Of a stretch of DNA of 64,000 bases, positions 16,696 through 24,858 are shown one piece after another (positions within the stretch are counted from its first letter, which is position 1; the number at the start of each line of letters is the position of its first letter). The stretch is from the NCBI GenBank assembly GCA_015067005.1, contig SVNH01000012.1, forward strand, positions 1-64,000. Reading direction: 5' to 3'. The stretch is from Ruminococcus flavefaciens. GTDB taxonomy: Bacteria; Bacillota; Clostridia; Oscillospirales; Ruminococcaceae. The notes below the pieces were generated by a model. That model made no database searches. It was given only the letters and a program-made list of their open reading frames with translations, and was not told where the DNA came from. Made by a program: the position numbers and the translations under genes.

Positions 16696-16995
16696 TTATA
16701 TAAAGAATCCGGCAGCAAATGCTGAGGCAGCTGCTGCGAGTGCGACAGCGATCAGAGGAAGTCCGAAATATGCAAGTGCAACGGCTGCAACAGTTCCGAC
16801 AGCAGCTGTTATATAGCTGCCTGTGCTGTAAAATATAGCCGGAATGGTCATAGCACTCAGCACCGCATATGGAATGTAATACAGTAAACTTCTGAAAAAC
16901 TGCGAATTTATCTTCCGCCTGAAAAACGCAAACGGCAGCATACGGATAAGATAAGTGACACCAGCCATGACGATTATATATATCATAAGTTTCAT
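16696..16995 (-). CDS. azlD: AzlD family branched-chain amino acid transport subunit
   Basis: This 99-residue, very hydrophobic protein has three to four predicted membrane helices and the AzlD-typical start (AGVTYLIRMLPFAFF). AzlD is the small partner of AzlC in a branched-chain amino acid exporter (azaleucine resistance in B. subtilis). It overlaps azlC by 4 nt, as is usual for this pair, and ends the leftward operon before a terminator. Confidence 0.9.
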   Translation of the reverse strand: MKLMIYIIVMAGVTYLIRMLPFAFFRRKINSQFFRSLLYYIPYAVLSAMTIPAIFYSTGSYITAAVGTVAAVALAYFGLPLIAVALAAAASAFAAGFFI

Positions 16996-17696
16996 CCGGC
17001 AGCTTCCTCCTCTTCTTTTATCGGGAACAGAAGAGCACCAATAACCGAAGCCGCAATTGCGCTTATGATTATTGCAAAGCCGTCCGAGACAGATGTTATC
17101 ACATACCTGAACAATATACTAAGCCCCGCCGCAGAAAGCACTACTATCAGAACGCTGAGCTGTTTTCTTGCCGGCGGTATTATTATTGCGATAAACATAC
17201 CGTAAAGCACGATACCCATTGCACTGCTGACAGCTGAGGGCAGTAATTGTCCGGCGGCTGCACCCATTGCAGTACCGCTCACCCAGCCGGCAAACGCCAC
17301 GAATATCATACCGTACATATAAGCCGGACGCAAGCGCTCTTTCTGTGCTGAGCAAACAGCGAATATCTCGTCAGTTATGCCATAGGACGCTGCGAATCGG
17401 TGCGGGGCAGTGAAGCTGCTGTCGAGTTTTTGCGAAAGCGAGAGTGCCATAAGCGAATACCTGAGATTGATAACGAACTGTACCATTATCATTTCAACGA
17501 TAGTACCGCTTGCCTCGATGATGTCAACGCCGGCAGCCTGTCCGGCGGAAGTGAGATTAGTCGCGGAGATAATTGAAGCTGCGAGGACAGAAAGTCCGGA
17601 GTGTACAGCCATTATACCGAAACCAAATGAGACAGAAATGTATCCGAGGGCGATAGGTATGCCATCGTACATCCCTTTAGCGAAATAAGACTTCAT
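16992..17696 (-). CDS. azlC: AzlC family branched-chain amino acid exporter subunit
   Basis: This 234-residue integral membrane protein has the AzlC pattern: GIPIALGYISVSFGFGIMAV near the start, then MVQFVINLRYSLMALSLSQKL, and several further helices. AzlCD pairs export branched-chain amino acids or analogues. The ATG at 17696 has only a weak ribosome site, and the gene starts 27 nt after a tiny lipoprotein gene, so coupling to it is likely. Confidence 0.9.
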   Translation of the reverse strand: MKSYFAKGMYDGIPIALGYISVSFGFGIMAVHSGLSVLAASIISATNLTSAGQAAGVDIIEASGTIVEMIMVQFVINLRYSLMALSLSQKLDSSFTAPHRFAASYGITDEIFAVCSAQKERLRPAYMYGMIFVAFAGWVSGTAMGAAAGQLLPSAVSSAMGIVLYGMFIAIIIPPARKQLSVLIVVLSAAGLSILFRYVITSVSDGFAIIISAIAASVIGALLFPIKEEEEAAG

Positions 17697-17723
17697 TCAT
17701 AACCGAAAACACTGCAAAACAGT

Positions 17724-17891
17724 TTAGTCGGTAACCTCCTCTATTATCAAGTTGCTTTTTTTACCGGTAGCAGCTGTTGCAGACTGAGTGCTGCTGTTAC
17801 TGCTGCTGTCGTCGCTGCTTCCGCTGTTTTTGCAGGAAGCCATTGAAACGATGCTAAGGACGCATAACACAGCTAATACAAATTTTTTCAT
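17724..17891 (-). CDS. Tiny putative lipoprotein (55 residues)
   Basis: An ATG at 17891 opens a 55-codon frame. The product begins MKKFVLAVLCVLSIVSMASC, a compact lipoprotein signal peptide with lipobox SMASC. A Ser/Asp/Asn-rich spacer follows, and a short end (KKSNLIIEEVTD). After processing only about 35 residues would remain, lipid-anchored outside the membrane. It lies between a larger lipoprotein gene (18 nt upstream) and azlC, in one leftward unit. No function is recognisable; it could be a surface spacer or an auxiliary of the exporter. Confidence 0.65.
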   Translation of the reverse strand: MKKFVLAVLCVLSIVSMASCKNSGSSDDSSSNSSTQSATAATGKKSNLIIEEVTD

Positions 17892-17909
17892 AGTATTCAT
17901 CTCCTAAAA

Positions 17910-18737
17910 CTATTTAGCGGGAGAGAAGTTACTCTCGTATACAGACATATCTGCACCGTCTGTGCCGGAACTCATAATTACAGTTAATAGCAGATCTCCC
18001 ATTTTGCGGCAATAGTAGCACTGGTTTACAGTGTATCCTCCGAGCACATCATAGGTAGCATCATGCGAATACTTATAGAATGTCTTACCGCCGAGCATTA
18101 TCTTCTCAGGACCGGAAACGTTTGAATAAGTAACTCCCGAAACCATACTATCGAACTGAGTTTTCATAGCTTCAAGGTATACTTTTTCAGTAACGCTGTC
18201 GGGATCATAGGTAGTCTTTTTGAGGTTCTCAAAGACTATCATGATAGTTTCGCCGTTGCTTCCGTGAACAGCAGCGTCATATATGGCGTTGTTCTCAAGT
18301 GAATCCTTATCAACGAGATCCTGATTGCCTGTTGCATCAAGACCGTAACTTACTAAAGCGAGGAGCTGTTCTTTGCTTGCTATGCCCCAGCCTTCCGGGA
18401 TCTTGAAGCTGATGCCGGCAAAATCGCTTGTGTAAACGTTGTTTTCGATAGTACCGCTTTTGAAATCGGTACCCTCAGCTGCGCTGTCAACAGTTTCGTC
18501 CTCAACAGCTTCATCGGAAGCATCAGGGAGCTTTATACCATTCTTGGTAGTGGACTGTTTTTTGGTTGAAGTCTCCTCATCGGAAGTATCCTCATCGCCT
18601 GAAACGTCTTCTTTTTCGGAAGCGGAAGTAGTAGATGCTTTTGCTGATTTGCTTGATTCATCGCTGTCTCCGCAGGCAGTGGCAAACATTGAAGTGAAGA
18701 GCATCAGCGACATTAAAAATGCACATTTTTTTCTCAT
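17910..18737 (-). CDS. Putative lipoprotein with acidic linker
   Basis: This 275-residue protein has a lipoprotein signal (lipobox FATAC, Cys about residue 22). A long Ser/Thr/Glu/Asp-rich linker (about 23-95) leads to a folded C-terminal domain (TSDFAGISFKIPEGWGIASK to the end). The GISFKIPEGW motif is shared with a broad class of Firmicute lipoproteins with PsbP/MOG1-like folds, which remains an inference. It has a good promoter and an AAAGGAGGAA ribosome site, and heads the unit that also carries the small lipoprotein and azlCD. Confidence 0.8.
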   Translation of the reverse strand: MRKKCAFLMSLMLFTSMFATACGDSDESSKSAKASTTSASEKEDVSGDEDTSDEETSTKKQSTTKNGIKLPDASDEAVEDETVDSAAEGTDFKSGTIENNVYTSDFAGISFKIPEGWGIASKEQLLALVSYGLDATGNQDLVDKDSLENNAIYDAAVHGSNGETIMIVFENLKKTTYDPDSVTEKVYLEAMKTQFDSMVSGVTYSNVSGPEKIMLGGKTFYKYSHDATYDVLGGYTVNQCYYCRKMGDLLLTVIMSSGTDGADMSVYESNFSPAK

Positions 18738-18766
18738 ATGGCAATTCCTCCTTTTAACTATATAGA

Positions 18767-18795
18767 ATTATAGCACAATTGATTTGTTAAGTCAA
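18767..18795 (-). promoter_or_regulatory. Promoter of the lipoprotein-azlCD unit
   Basis: On the minus strand: TTGACT (18795-18790), 17-nt spacer, TATAAT (18772-18767), about 30 nt before the start codon. Confidence 0.8.
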
Positions 18796-18826
18796 TATCA
18801 AACCTCAGAAGCCCAATGATAAAACG

Positions 18827-18862
18827 AAGTCCCGAAGCGCTCATCTGATCGTTCCGGGACTT
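18827..18862 (-). terminator. Terminator of the ECF S-component gene
   Basis: AAGTCCCG... pairs with ...CGGGACTT (18827-18834 with 18855-18862), with further imperfect pairing inside, directly downstream of the S-component gene. Confidence 0.7.
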
Positions 18863-18869
18863 TTCTGTG

Positions 18870-19397
18870 TTATATTATTCTCTTCTTGAAATTCATTTTG
18901 TCGAGAGCAGATGCTGTAAAGATGTAAAGTGCGGCGCTTGCAGCTATCTGAACGCAGTAAGCGGGGGTTTGTGCGAATGCAGCGATTATTGCCGAGCTTG
19001 AAAATCCCTTAGCCATTACTACGCCTTCATAGAGACTGTAACCTACTACACACAGCACAAATGAAGGAAGTATTGCAAGCAGATTTCGTTTGGTGAGTAA
19101 CTTATCTGATTTATTGGTGAAGAACGAAGCTGTTATGACTTTTATGATGAGTGTTGCGGGTATCCATATTGCAAATCCGGAAAGACCGTCAGCGAGTGAC
19201 GCTCCGATAGCGCCGGCAGCTGCTGCATAATAGAAGGGGAGGATCGAGGCTGAGAGGTATATTAGACCATCTCCGGCGTGAGTATATCCGGCACCTGTCG
19301 GGATATGCAGGAAGGCTGTGAAAACGTAGATCAGCGCAGAAAACAGCCCTGTGAGTACCATATATCTGATTTTTGCTTTTTGATTAGTTCTTGTCAT
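18870..19397 (-). CDS. ECF transporter S-component-like membrane protein
   Basis: This 175-residue protein has about five to six membrane helices. It resembles energy-coupling-factor substrate-binding (S) subunits: IRYMVLTGLFSALIYVFTAF in the first helix, then HAGDGLIYLSASILP and GAIGASLADGLSG. S-components capture vitamins or similar small molecules and use a shared EcfAA'T module, which is not in this window. The substrate cannot be read from the sequence. It is a single-gene unit with its own promoter and terminator. Confidence 0.75.
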   Translation of the reverse strand: MTRTNQKAKIRYMVLTGLFSALIYVFTAFLHIPTGAGYTHAGDGLIYLSASILPFYYAAAAGAIGASLADGLSGFAIWIPATLIIKVITASFFTNKSDKLLTKRNLLAILPSFVLCVVGYSLYEGVVMAKGFSSSAIIAAFAQTPAYCVQIAASAALYIFTASALDKMNFKKRII

Positions 19398-19438
19398 GAT
19401 TCGGTCACCCTTTATTCATAGTGGTTTTGTATGCGTTA

Positions 19439-19467
19439 ATTATAGCACTATAATATCCGATTTGCAA
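19439..19467 (-). promoter_or_regulatory. Promoter of the S-component gene
   Basis: On the minus strand: TTGCAA (19467-19462), 17-nt spacer, TATAAT (19444-19439). Confidence 0.6.
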
Positions 19468-19580
19468 GTGTTTAACAGCACAAATATCACGAACATGATA
19501 TTGCGGCTTTTAGCATATATGACGTATAGTATTGATTGATATATCGTCATATGCACAGCCTATCGTATGCGGCATAAAGT

Positions 19581-19607
19581 AAAGCCCCACATAAAATGTG
19601 GGGCTTT
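19581..19607. terminator. Terminator of the pectate lyase gene (AAAGCCCCAC stem)
   Basis: AAAGCCCCAC (19581-19590) pairs with GTGGGGCTTT (19598-19607). It lies just past the pectate lyase stop and repeats the stem seen at 16646. Confidence 0.85.
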
Positions 19608-19634
19608 TTATGCGCTCAATGGATCGGAGACTTA

Positions 19635-22100
19635 TTATTTAACCGGCAGGGTGTCTATGAGAGAGAGCGTATATCTCTGGATGACGAGCGCGTCGGTAGG
19701 TGATACGCCTTCAACGCCGTCAACATCGGCATTTCTCTGACCTTTTTCGGTAATTCCGTCCGGTTGACCCAAGCCGTATTTTGAAGGATTGAGACAAGAC
19801 TGCATAACGATTACGACATCCGGCATACTTATTTCAGTATCGCAATTAGCATCGCCGTAAACGACCGGTTCTTCCTCAGAAGTATCGGGAGCGTCTGTAA
19901 CCGGCTCTGTCGGTTCATCTGTAACGGGTTCTGTTGGTTCTTCTGTCGGCGGTTCTGTCGGCAGCTCTGTGGAAGCCGGTTCAAGTATCCAGTCCTGACA
20001 GTTCGCGCCGTTTATCTCCCACTGCTGTACATTAGCACCGGAAGTCATAAGAGCACTTGTGACTTCAACAGCCGAAGCTTCGCCGGTAATTTTTGTGCGG
20101 ATCTTGTAGGAGCCGTCTGCATTCTTAGTGAACATGAACTGCTGATTATCGCCGCCGTTCTGCTGATAGAGAGCAATGTTAGTACCGTTTGCGGTCTTTT
20201 TTCCTGAAACGTCAAGCATATAGACAACTGAGCCGTCGCCGGCGCATGAAGCAATGTTGTAATAGCCGTCACCGGCATCAATAAGCTTCCAGACATCGTG
20301 GAGAGAAACTCCGTCCGAGCCCCACTGCTGTACGTTTGTACCGTTAGCGGCTGTGCCGCCTTCTACCTGCATATAAAGTCCGGAATTGACGTTCTTAAAG
20401 CGGAAAGCTGAGCCGTCCTCGAATACTGCCGGAACATATTCCGGTTCAGAGGGGGCTTCTGTATATCCTGCGCTTGGAACGCCATTGGCGCTGAACCGCA
20501 CGTATGCAATATCCTTTGCAGCTGATTTACAGCCGGAATTGTAGGTGCAGTAGTTTTTAGCCTGATCGGCAGAAAGCGCCTTGTAATCGTAGTTGTTGTA
20601 AGGTCTCCAGTAGCTCTCAACGGAGTTGCTCGGATTATTCTGAGTTCCCTGACCTCGTACTGTTCTCTGGCAATTGCTGAATTTTGAGCCAGTTTCATAG
20701 TAAGCGCCCGGGAAGGTTATCTGATTCCAGTCGCAGATGACGTTGCCGCCGTTTTCATAGAAGCAGTTTTCAGCATAGATGTCACAGCCGCTGTGAACGG
20801 TATAAGCCATATTGAACTTATTGACATAGTTATTGAGCGAGTGGAAATATCCCCAGCGCATAAGTCCCGGACCTCTTGTGTTTGTATCGTTGAATTTATT
20901 CGAGATAAGGGTCATACGCGGGAAGTTGTCATAGCTGCTCTTGACCTCTGCTGTATCATCGGGATAACCGAGGATAAGTCCGTATTTGTGTCCGCCGAAA
21001 GAGCAGTCGGATACAGTGCAGTAGTCAGCGTCATAGCAGCAGGCAAAGAATTTATCCTCGTCTACCTGCTGTGTCTGCGGAGCGTAGCCGTAGTTATTAT
21101 GACCGGTAAATGTAACATGATCGACCCAGAGGTTTTCACCGGCACTGAAATAGCATACGATCGAGTCGTTGTGGTTGGACTCGGCATCATGCTGCATATC
21201 GAGGTTTTTGATGATGATATTGTTGCTTGTCGTTGAGTGGCGCTTTGTGCAGAACTGAACATTGAACAGGGTGTGAGCGCCATAGCTTCCTATGATAGTC
21301 TTGTTGCCCTGAACGTATATCCTTCCTTTAGTGCACATATAGCGTGTTTTGTTGAAATTGAGTTCAGTAATGCTGATATTCTTTGTAATGAGGATAGTGT
21401 ATGGCGCAGACGACTCTGCGTAGTTTTTGAGTTCATCGAATGTTGAAGCCTCAACTATCTCACCAAAGAGACCGCCTATGTCGCCGGCTTTGATATTGTT
21501 TGTGTTATCGTTCTTGCAGTAGCCGGCGAAGCCCTGAAGTCCGTCAGAATTGAGCAGCCAGAGCTGGTTGTCTTTTCCTTCAAATGTTTCGAGCGTCATT
21601 CCGGAGGTTCCCTGAGTAAGTGCGAGGGAGGTATCAGAATAGTTTACGATCTTGTAGTAAAGATCATTGCCAAGATGATCCTGCTTTACAGGTACAGCGT
21701 ACCAGTGCTGAGACTGGGCAGATTCACTGCCGTATACGACTACGCTGCTTCCGGCTTTGACATTGTAGTTCTTAGGTGTGAGAAGTCTGCCGGACTGTGC
21801 GTTGACTATCTTGAAGAAAGTACCGTTAGCATCGGCATTTACTCTGTCGAACCTCCACGCTGCTGAAAGGTCGCCGCCTAAAGCTTTTACAGAGAGCGTG
21901 GAATTGTCTTTTGTTCCGTTTTCTGTGAGAACGGAAGAGTTGTCCTTTGATGCGATGTTCATGAGCTGCGCCGGATAATCGGCTGAAACAGCATTAGCTT
22001 GCAGCATACGGGCTGATGTGCCGTAAAGAGGCAGCATACACGCCAGAAGAACTGCCAGTGACAGTATCGCACACTGCCACTTTTTTGAGAGGTGGTTCAT
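19635..22100 (-). CDS. Secreted PL1 pectate lyase with ricin-type modules and dockerin
   Basis: This 821-residue protein starts at MNHLSKKWQC, 9 nt after AAAGGAG; the TTG three codons earlier is rejected. Modules in order: signal peptide (~1-40), a ricin/CBM13-like domain (~45-185), and a PL1 parallel beta-helix (~200-540). The helix carries the motifs NLWVDHVTF, CTVSDCSFGGHKYG and TRGPGLMRWGYFHS, the last holding the conserved catalytic-region Arg. A second CBM13-like domain (~560-720, with NVQQWGSDG and NVQQWEINGAN repeats), a Thr/Pro/Glu linker (PTEPPTEEPTEPVTDEP) and a C-terminal dockerin (~745-821) follow. It would cut polygalacturonate by beta-elimination outside the cell and dock to a cohesin. 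Confidence 0.94.
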   Translation of the reverse strand: MNHLSKKWQCAILSLAVLLACMLPLYGTSARMLQANAVSADYPAQLMNIASKDNSSVLTENGTKDNSTLSVKALGGDLSAAWRFDRVNADANGTFFKIVNAQSGRLLTPKNYNVKAGSSVVVYGSESAQSQHWYAVPVKQDHLGNDLYYKIVNYSDTSLALTQGTSGMTLETFEGKDNQLWLLNSDGLQGFAGYCKNDNTNNIKAGDIGGLFGEIVEASTFDELKNYAESSAPYTILITKNISITELNFNKTRYMCTKGRIYVQGNKTIIGSYGAHTLFNVQFCTKRHSTTSNNIIIKNLDMQHDAESNHNDSIVCYFSAGENLWVDHVTFTGHNNYGYAPQTQQVDEDKFFACCYDADYCTVSDCSFGGHKYGLILGYPDDTAEVKSSYDNFPRMTLISNKFNDTNTRGPGLMRWGYFHSLNNYVNKFNMAYTVHSGCDIYAENCFYENGGNVICDWNQITFPGAYYETGSKFSNCQRTVRGQGTQNNPSNSVESYWRPYNNYDYKALSADQAKNYCTYNSGCKSAAKDIAYVRFSANGVPSAGYTEAPSEPEYVPAVFEDGSAFRFKNVNSGLYMQVEGGTAANGTNVQQWGSDGVSLHDVWKLIDAGDGYYNIASCAGDGSVVYMLDVSGKKTANGTNIALYQQNGGDNQQFMFTKNADGSYKIRTKITGEASAVEVTSALMTSGANVQQWEINGANCQDWILEPASTELPTEPPTEEPTEPVTDEPTEPVTDAPDTSEEEPVVYGDANCDTEISMPDVVIVMQSCLNPSKYGLGQPDGITEKGQRNADVDGVEGVSPTDALVIQRYTLSLIDTLPVK

Positions 22101-22156
22101 TGCTATCAACTCCTTTGATTAATGCGATACGTTTATGCCTAAAACTTATCAACCGT

Positions 22157-22185
22157 ATTATACCATGTTTTGGTCAAAGTGTCAA
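22157..22185 (-). promoter_or_regulatory. Promoter of the pectate lyase gene
   Basis: On the minus strand: TTGACA (22185-22180), 17-nt spacer, TATAAT (22162-22157), giving a leader of about 50 nt. Confidence 0.85.
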
Positions 22186-22226
22186 TGAATATTTGTGCTT
22201 TTGTACTGTTGTTTTGAATCATGAAG

Positions 22227-22550
22227 TCATTGCTTCTGTGGCTTCTTTTTCGGAGCAGGCAGTTCGCCGAGCATTGAATCGAGCAATTCTTTCAGCAGTT
22301 CCTTATTCTCGATGTCCTCGATCATGAGCATTTCTTTGGCTCCTTCATAAGGGAGTTCCAAAGGTGCATCCGGCAACAGCTTTTTTGCCGAGGCGGTTGG
22401 CTTTACGAGAAAACGGTTATCGTAGATACCGCCGAACACTTTGCCCTGATAGTAAAGTATGTATTCTCCCATCATTTCACGGTGCGATATGCTTTCGATG
22501 CCAGAAAGCTGTTCTAAAACAAATTCAAGGTAATCTTTAGTTGATGCCAT
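22227..22550 (-). CDS. TfoX/Sxy family N-terminal domain protein
   Basis: This 107-residue protein consists of the TfoX N-terminal domain (SHREMMGEYILYYQGKVFGGIYDNRFLVKPT) and a Lys/Pro-rich tail. In Proteobacteria the two-domain TfoX activates competence; stand-alone N-terminal domains in Firmicutes have no known role. A good ribosome site (GAAGGAG) precedes the ATG. It lies downstream of the first yjdF module, separated from it by a terminator. Confidence 0.85.
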   Translation of the reverse strand: MASTKDYLEFVLEQLSGIESISHREMMGEYILYYQGKVFGGIYDNRFLVKPTASAKKLLPDAPLELPYEGAKEMLMIEDIENKELLKELLDSMLGELPAPKKKPQKQ

Positions 22551-22578
22551 TATTATTCTCCTTCATTTTTATAACAAA

Positions 22579-22606
22579 AGTCCTGACAGCTGAAGCTGTC
22601 AGGACT
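22579..22606 (-). terminator. Terminator of yjdF copy 1
   Basis: AGTCCTGACAGC and its exact complement form a 12-bp stem with a 4-nt loop, followed on the minus strand by TTTTGTTAT. Confidence 0.85.
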
Positions 22607-22622
22607 CCTTTGCAGGGAACTT

Positions 22623-23039
22623 TCAATGCCCTTTATGCTTTTCCCTGCGCTTTTGCTGTTTAAGCTCAAACTGACGCTGCTTTTCGGCTTCACGCTGCTC
22701 TTTTGTAAGCTGCTTGCGTTCGGTCTTCATTTGCTCCTGCATTAGCTTCAGCGCTTGCTGCGACTTAGTACCAATACCTGCGGTACTGAGTTGTTTTCGT
22801 GCATTGCGCTGCCGCCGTTTGGGGTTGTCAGCGGTCTGTTTGGTTTTTGCCTTAACAGTCGGACTGAACTTCAACTTGTAGTAATGCTTCAGTACATGAT
22901 CCCAGACCTCGCTGTCCTTTGGTTCTGCTCCGAATGTGACCTTAGCCGCCGAGAGTTTACCCTTTTCAGAGCGTTCAAATACTCCCACCCAGAAAGGTTC
23001 ATCAAAAAACACTGTAAGCATACCGTTTGTTTTGTCCAT
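22623..23039 (-). CDS. yjdF: YjdF family protein (DUF2992), copy 1
   Basis: This 138-residue protein opens MDKTNGMLTVFFDEPFWVGV and contains AAKVTFGAEPKDSEVWD. It ends in a highly basic, Gln/Lys/Arg-rich helix (EQREAEKQRQFELKQQKRRE), as in the YjdF family. The biochemical role is unknown; in Firmicutes the gene is typically controlled by the yjdF riboswitch, which responds to azaaromatic compounds, suggesting a part in handling such toxins. The start has an AGGAGGG site; the longer frame upstream translates the riboswitch. It differs from copy 2 (29874-30290) at only a few residues. Confidence 0.9.
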   Translation of the reverse strand: MDKTNGMLTVFFDEPFWVGVFERSEKGKLSAAKVTFGAEPKDSEVWDHVLKHYYKLKFSPTVKAKTKQTADNPKRRQRNARKQLSTAGIGTKSQQALKLMQEQMKTERKQLTKEQREAEKQRQFELKQQKRREKHKGH

Positions 23040-23066
23040 ATCTTTCCCTCCTAAGAATACTATGGA

Positions 23067-23179
23067 CAAAGAACGGACAACCCGGAGGGGCAGGTTACTT
23101 ACCCTGTATTCACAGGACGGCCGGGCTACCCACCGGCTCTGGCATACCCGAAAGTACACGTTGCGTTTTTATCTTTGTC
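23067..23179 (-). promoter_or_regulatory. yjdF riboswitch, copy 1
   Basis: The leader between the promoter (23207-23235) and yjdF is closed by a long-range 8-bp helix (GACAAAGA with TCTTTGTC). It contains GC-rich hairpins conserved in copy 2, where most differences fall outside stems. Position directly before a yjdF gene is the defining context of this riboswitch class, whose known ligands are planar azaaromatics. The class assignment is from context and structure by eye, not from a covariance model. Confidence 0.75.
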
Positions 23180-23206
23180 ATCTGATAGCACAGATGTGCT
23201 GTTTAT

Positions 23207-23235
23207 ATCATAACATATCTGCACGGTTTGGTCAA
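23207..23235 (-). promoter_or_regulatory. Promoter of yjdF copy 1
   Basis: On the minus strand: TTGACC (23235-23230), 17-nt spacer, TATGAT (23212-23207). The same promoter is present in copy 2. Confidence 0.7.
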
Positions 23236-23249
23236 TAGAAGGACAAAAA

Positions 23250-23277
23250 AGTCCTCACAGCCGAAGCTATGAGGACT
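23250..23277 (-). terminator. UUCG-loop terminator ahead of the yjdF module
   Basis: On the minus strand AGTCCTCATAGC-TTCG-GCTGTGAGGACT is followed by six T. A U-G wobble and the stable UUCG loop show it works on the minus strand. It probably ends the arsenic-type operon to the right. The hairpin and its flanks are identical to the ppdK terminator at 33107-33134. Confidence 0.88.
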
Positions 23278-23499
23278 CTGTTGTTTTATTGTGTTACCTT
23301 TTCACTAATAATTGATTACTTGTTTGCGATAGCAGCCTGTACTGCGGATAGGGTGGCAATCACAATTTAACCGATAAACGGCTATATTTAGCCGTATATA
23401 TGATGCTGTAAAAGTCCTCCATTGTCAGCTGTTATAATTGCATAGAACAAAATCAGGAACGTAAAAGAGAGGTAGCCATTACGGCTGCCTTAAATATTG
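23278..23499. other. Intergenic region with a ppdK-tail-like remnant
   Basis: No complete gene is visible. On the minus strand a 16-codon open stretch (23363 down to the TAA at 23318-23316) reads VIATLSAVQAAIANK. This resembles the end of PPDK (ARLAAAQAAINEGK), and it is followed by a terminator identical to the ppdK one. It looks like the last trace of a deleted gene. A weak hairpin (CGGCTATATTTAGCCG, 23382-23397) is also present. Confidence 0.4.
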
Positions 23500-23850
23500 T
23501 CATTTGCCTATAAGCTTTAATATCTCCGCAGGCTTCAGAGTTTTACCAGAGGAAACGAGCTTCTCATTGACAACAAGGGCAGGCATTGACATTGCACCGT
23601 ACTCCATTATCTTCTGCAAGTCTGTGACATACTCGACCTCGATGTCCATTCCCTCAACTGCCTTGACAGTGTTATCGTAGAGCTGATGGCAGGCTTTACA
23701 GCCCGAACCGAGCACCTTGATACAGCAGATACCGTCAACAGGTTCACCGCAGCAAGTAGATGTAGTCTCGTTTGTAGTCTGCTCTCCGCCGCAACAGCAG
23801 CAGGGAGCTCCCTCTTTCTTCTCTTCATTTTTCTTCCCGAATAATACCAT
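23500..23850 (-). CDS. Small thioredoxin-like protein with Cys-rich N-terminus
   Basis: This 116-residue protein has an N-terminal Cys-rich segment (GAPCCCCGG, STCCGEP) and a thioredoxin-fold domain (about 42-116). Its active site is GSGCKACHQL and its cis-Pro region is MSMPALVVNEK, like the archaeal/bacterial TM0996/MTH895 redox proteins. It probably transfers electrons or binds metal or metalloid for the permease encoded 12 nt upstream. Last gene of the leftward arsR-type operon. Confidence 0.85.
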   Translation of the reverse strand: MVLFGKKNEEKKEGAPCCCCGGEQTTNETTSTCCGEPVDGICCIKVLGSGCKACHQLYDNTVKAVEGMDIEVEYVTDLQKIMEYGAMSMPALVVNEKLVSSGKTLKPAEILKLIGK

Positions 23851-23862
23851 GATAAATTCCTC

Positions 23863-24858
23863 CTAAATAATGTAATTCTGAATGAAATTAAAGAAATATC
23901 CGACAAGGATAATTCCGACCGTACAGATAGCGATAAAAATGCCGAGCAGCTTTGGCTTGATAGCTTTTTTCAGCATTATCATTGACGGCAGTGACAGCGT
24001 AATAACGCCCATCATAAATGCGAGAACTACGCCGAGCTTTGCACCCTTTGCGACCAGTGCTTCTGCAATGGGGATACAGCCGAAAATGTCAGCATACATC
24101 GGTATACCGCAGATAGTAGCTATGATAACTCCGAACGGGTTGCCGGTTCCGAGAACTTTGACTACCCATTCCTCCGGTATCCAGTTGTGAATAATGGCTC
24201 CGATTCCAACTCCGACTATGATATAGGGCAAAACTTTCTTTGCCGTTTCAGCTACTTGCTTCCAGGCATATCTCATTCTATCGCGCTTTGTCAGCTCATT
24301 CTGCGGAGTATCAATGCTCCTGCCGTTTCGGATGAATTCCTCCACCTGATCTTCAAAGTGCAGCTTTTCGATAAGCGTACCTCCTGTGACTGCAATAACA
24401 AGTCCCACTATCACATATATTACAGCGACCTTCCAGCCGAAAATGCTCATAAGCAGGATAAGCGAACCGAGATCTACCATTGGTGACGATATAAGAAATG
24501 AGAACGTCACGCCCAGCGGAAGCCCTGCACTTGTAAAGCCCATAAATAGTGGTATGGACGAGCATGAGCAGAAAGGCGTGACAGTGCCGAGCAAAGCCGC
24601 GATACAATTTGCGCCGATACCGTGAAATCTGCCAAGTATCTCCTTCGTTCTTTCAGGAGGGAAATAGCTCTGTATATAGGTTATCACGAAAATCAGAAAA
24701 CCGAGCAGTATCATGATCTTTATCATATCATAGATGAAGAATTGCAGACTGCCGCCCAGTTTGCTTTCAGTATCAAGACAGCAGGCGTTCAGCAAAGAGC
24801 CGATAAGCCTGTTCAGCCATTTCATGCCGAATATCTCATCCTGGATAAAGTTCCACAC
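23863..24858 (-). CDS. ArsP/DUF318-type permease
   Basis: This 331-residue protein has about eight membrane helices and the permease-family core CSCSSIPLFMGFTSAGLPLG (residues ~96-115) with SSPMVDLGSLILLMSIFG. Relatives export trivalent organoarsenicals (ArsP) or other thiol-reactive compounds. The Cys-Ser-Cys motif and the neighbouring arsR and thioredoxin genes support a metalloid efflux role, but the substrate is inferred. Its start overlaps the stop of the preceding gene by 1 nt. Confidence 0.85.
   Translation of the reverse strand: MWNFIQDEIFGMKWLNRLIGSLLNACCLDTESKLGGSLQFFIYDMIKIMILLGFLIFVITYIQSYFPPERTKEILGRFHGIGANCIAALLGTVTPFCSCSSIPLFMGFTSAGLPLGVTFSFLISSPMVDLGSLILLMSIFGWKVAVIYVIVGLVIAVTGGTLIEKLHFEDQVEEFIRNGRSIDTPQNELTKRDRMRYAWKQVAETAKKVLPYIIVGVGIGAIIHNWIPEEWVVKVLGTGNPFGVIIATICGIPMYADIFGCIPIAEALVAKGAKLGVVLAFMMGVITLSLPSMIMLKKAIKPKLLGIFIAICTVGIILVGYFFNFIQNYII

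Larger units (their letters stand above)
22574..23235 (-). repeat. yjdF module, copy 1 of a 0.66-kb direct repeat
   Basis: The segment contains promoter, yjdF riboswitch, yjdF coding region and terminator. It is nearly identical to 29824-30488 in the same orientation. Similarity breaks at both ends: after the TTGACC -35 box on one side and just past the terminator hairpin on the other. The repeat therefore corresponds to one complete transcription unit. Confidence 0.9.

Noticed and set aside
16646-19607. The identical AAAGCCCCAC hairpins at 16646 and 19581 as a possible mobile repeat.
   Set aside because: Similarity is confined to the terminator stem, each copy is correctly placed after a gene, and short identical terminators are common.
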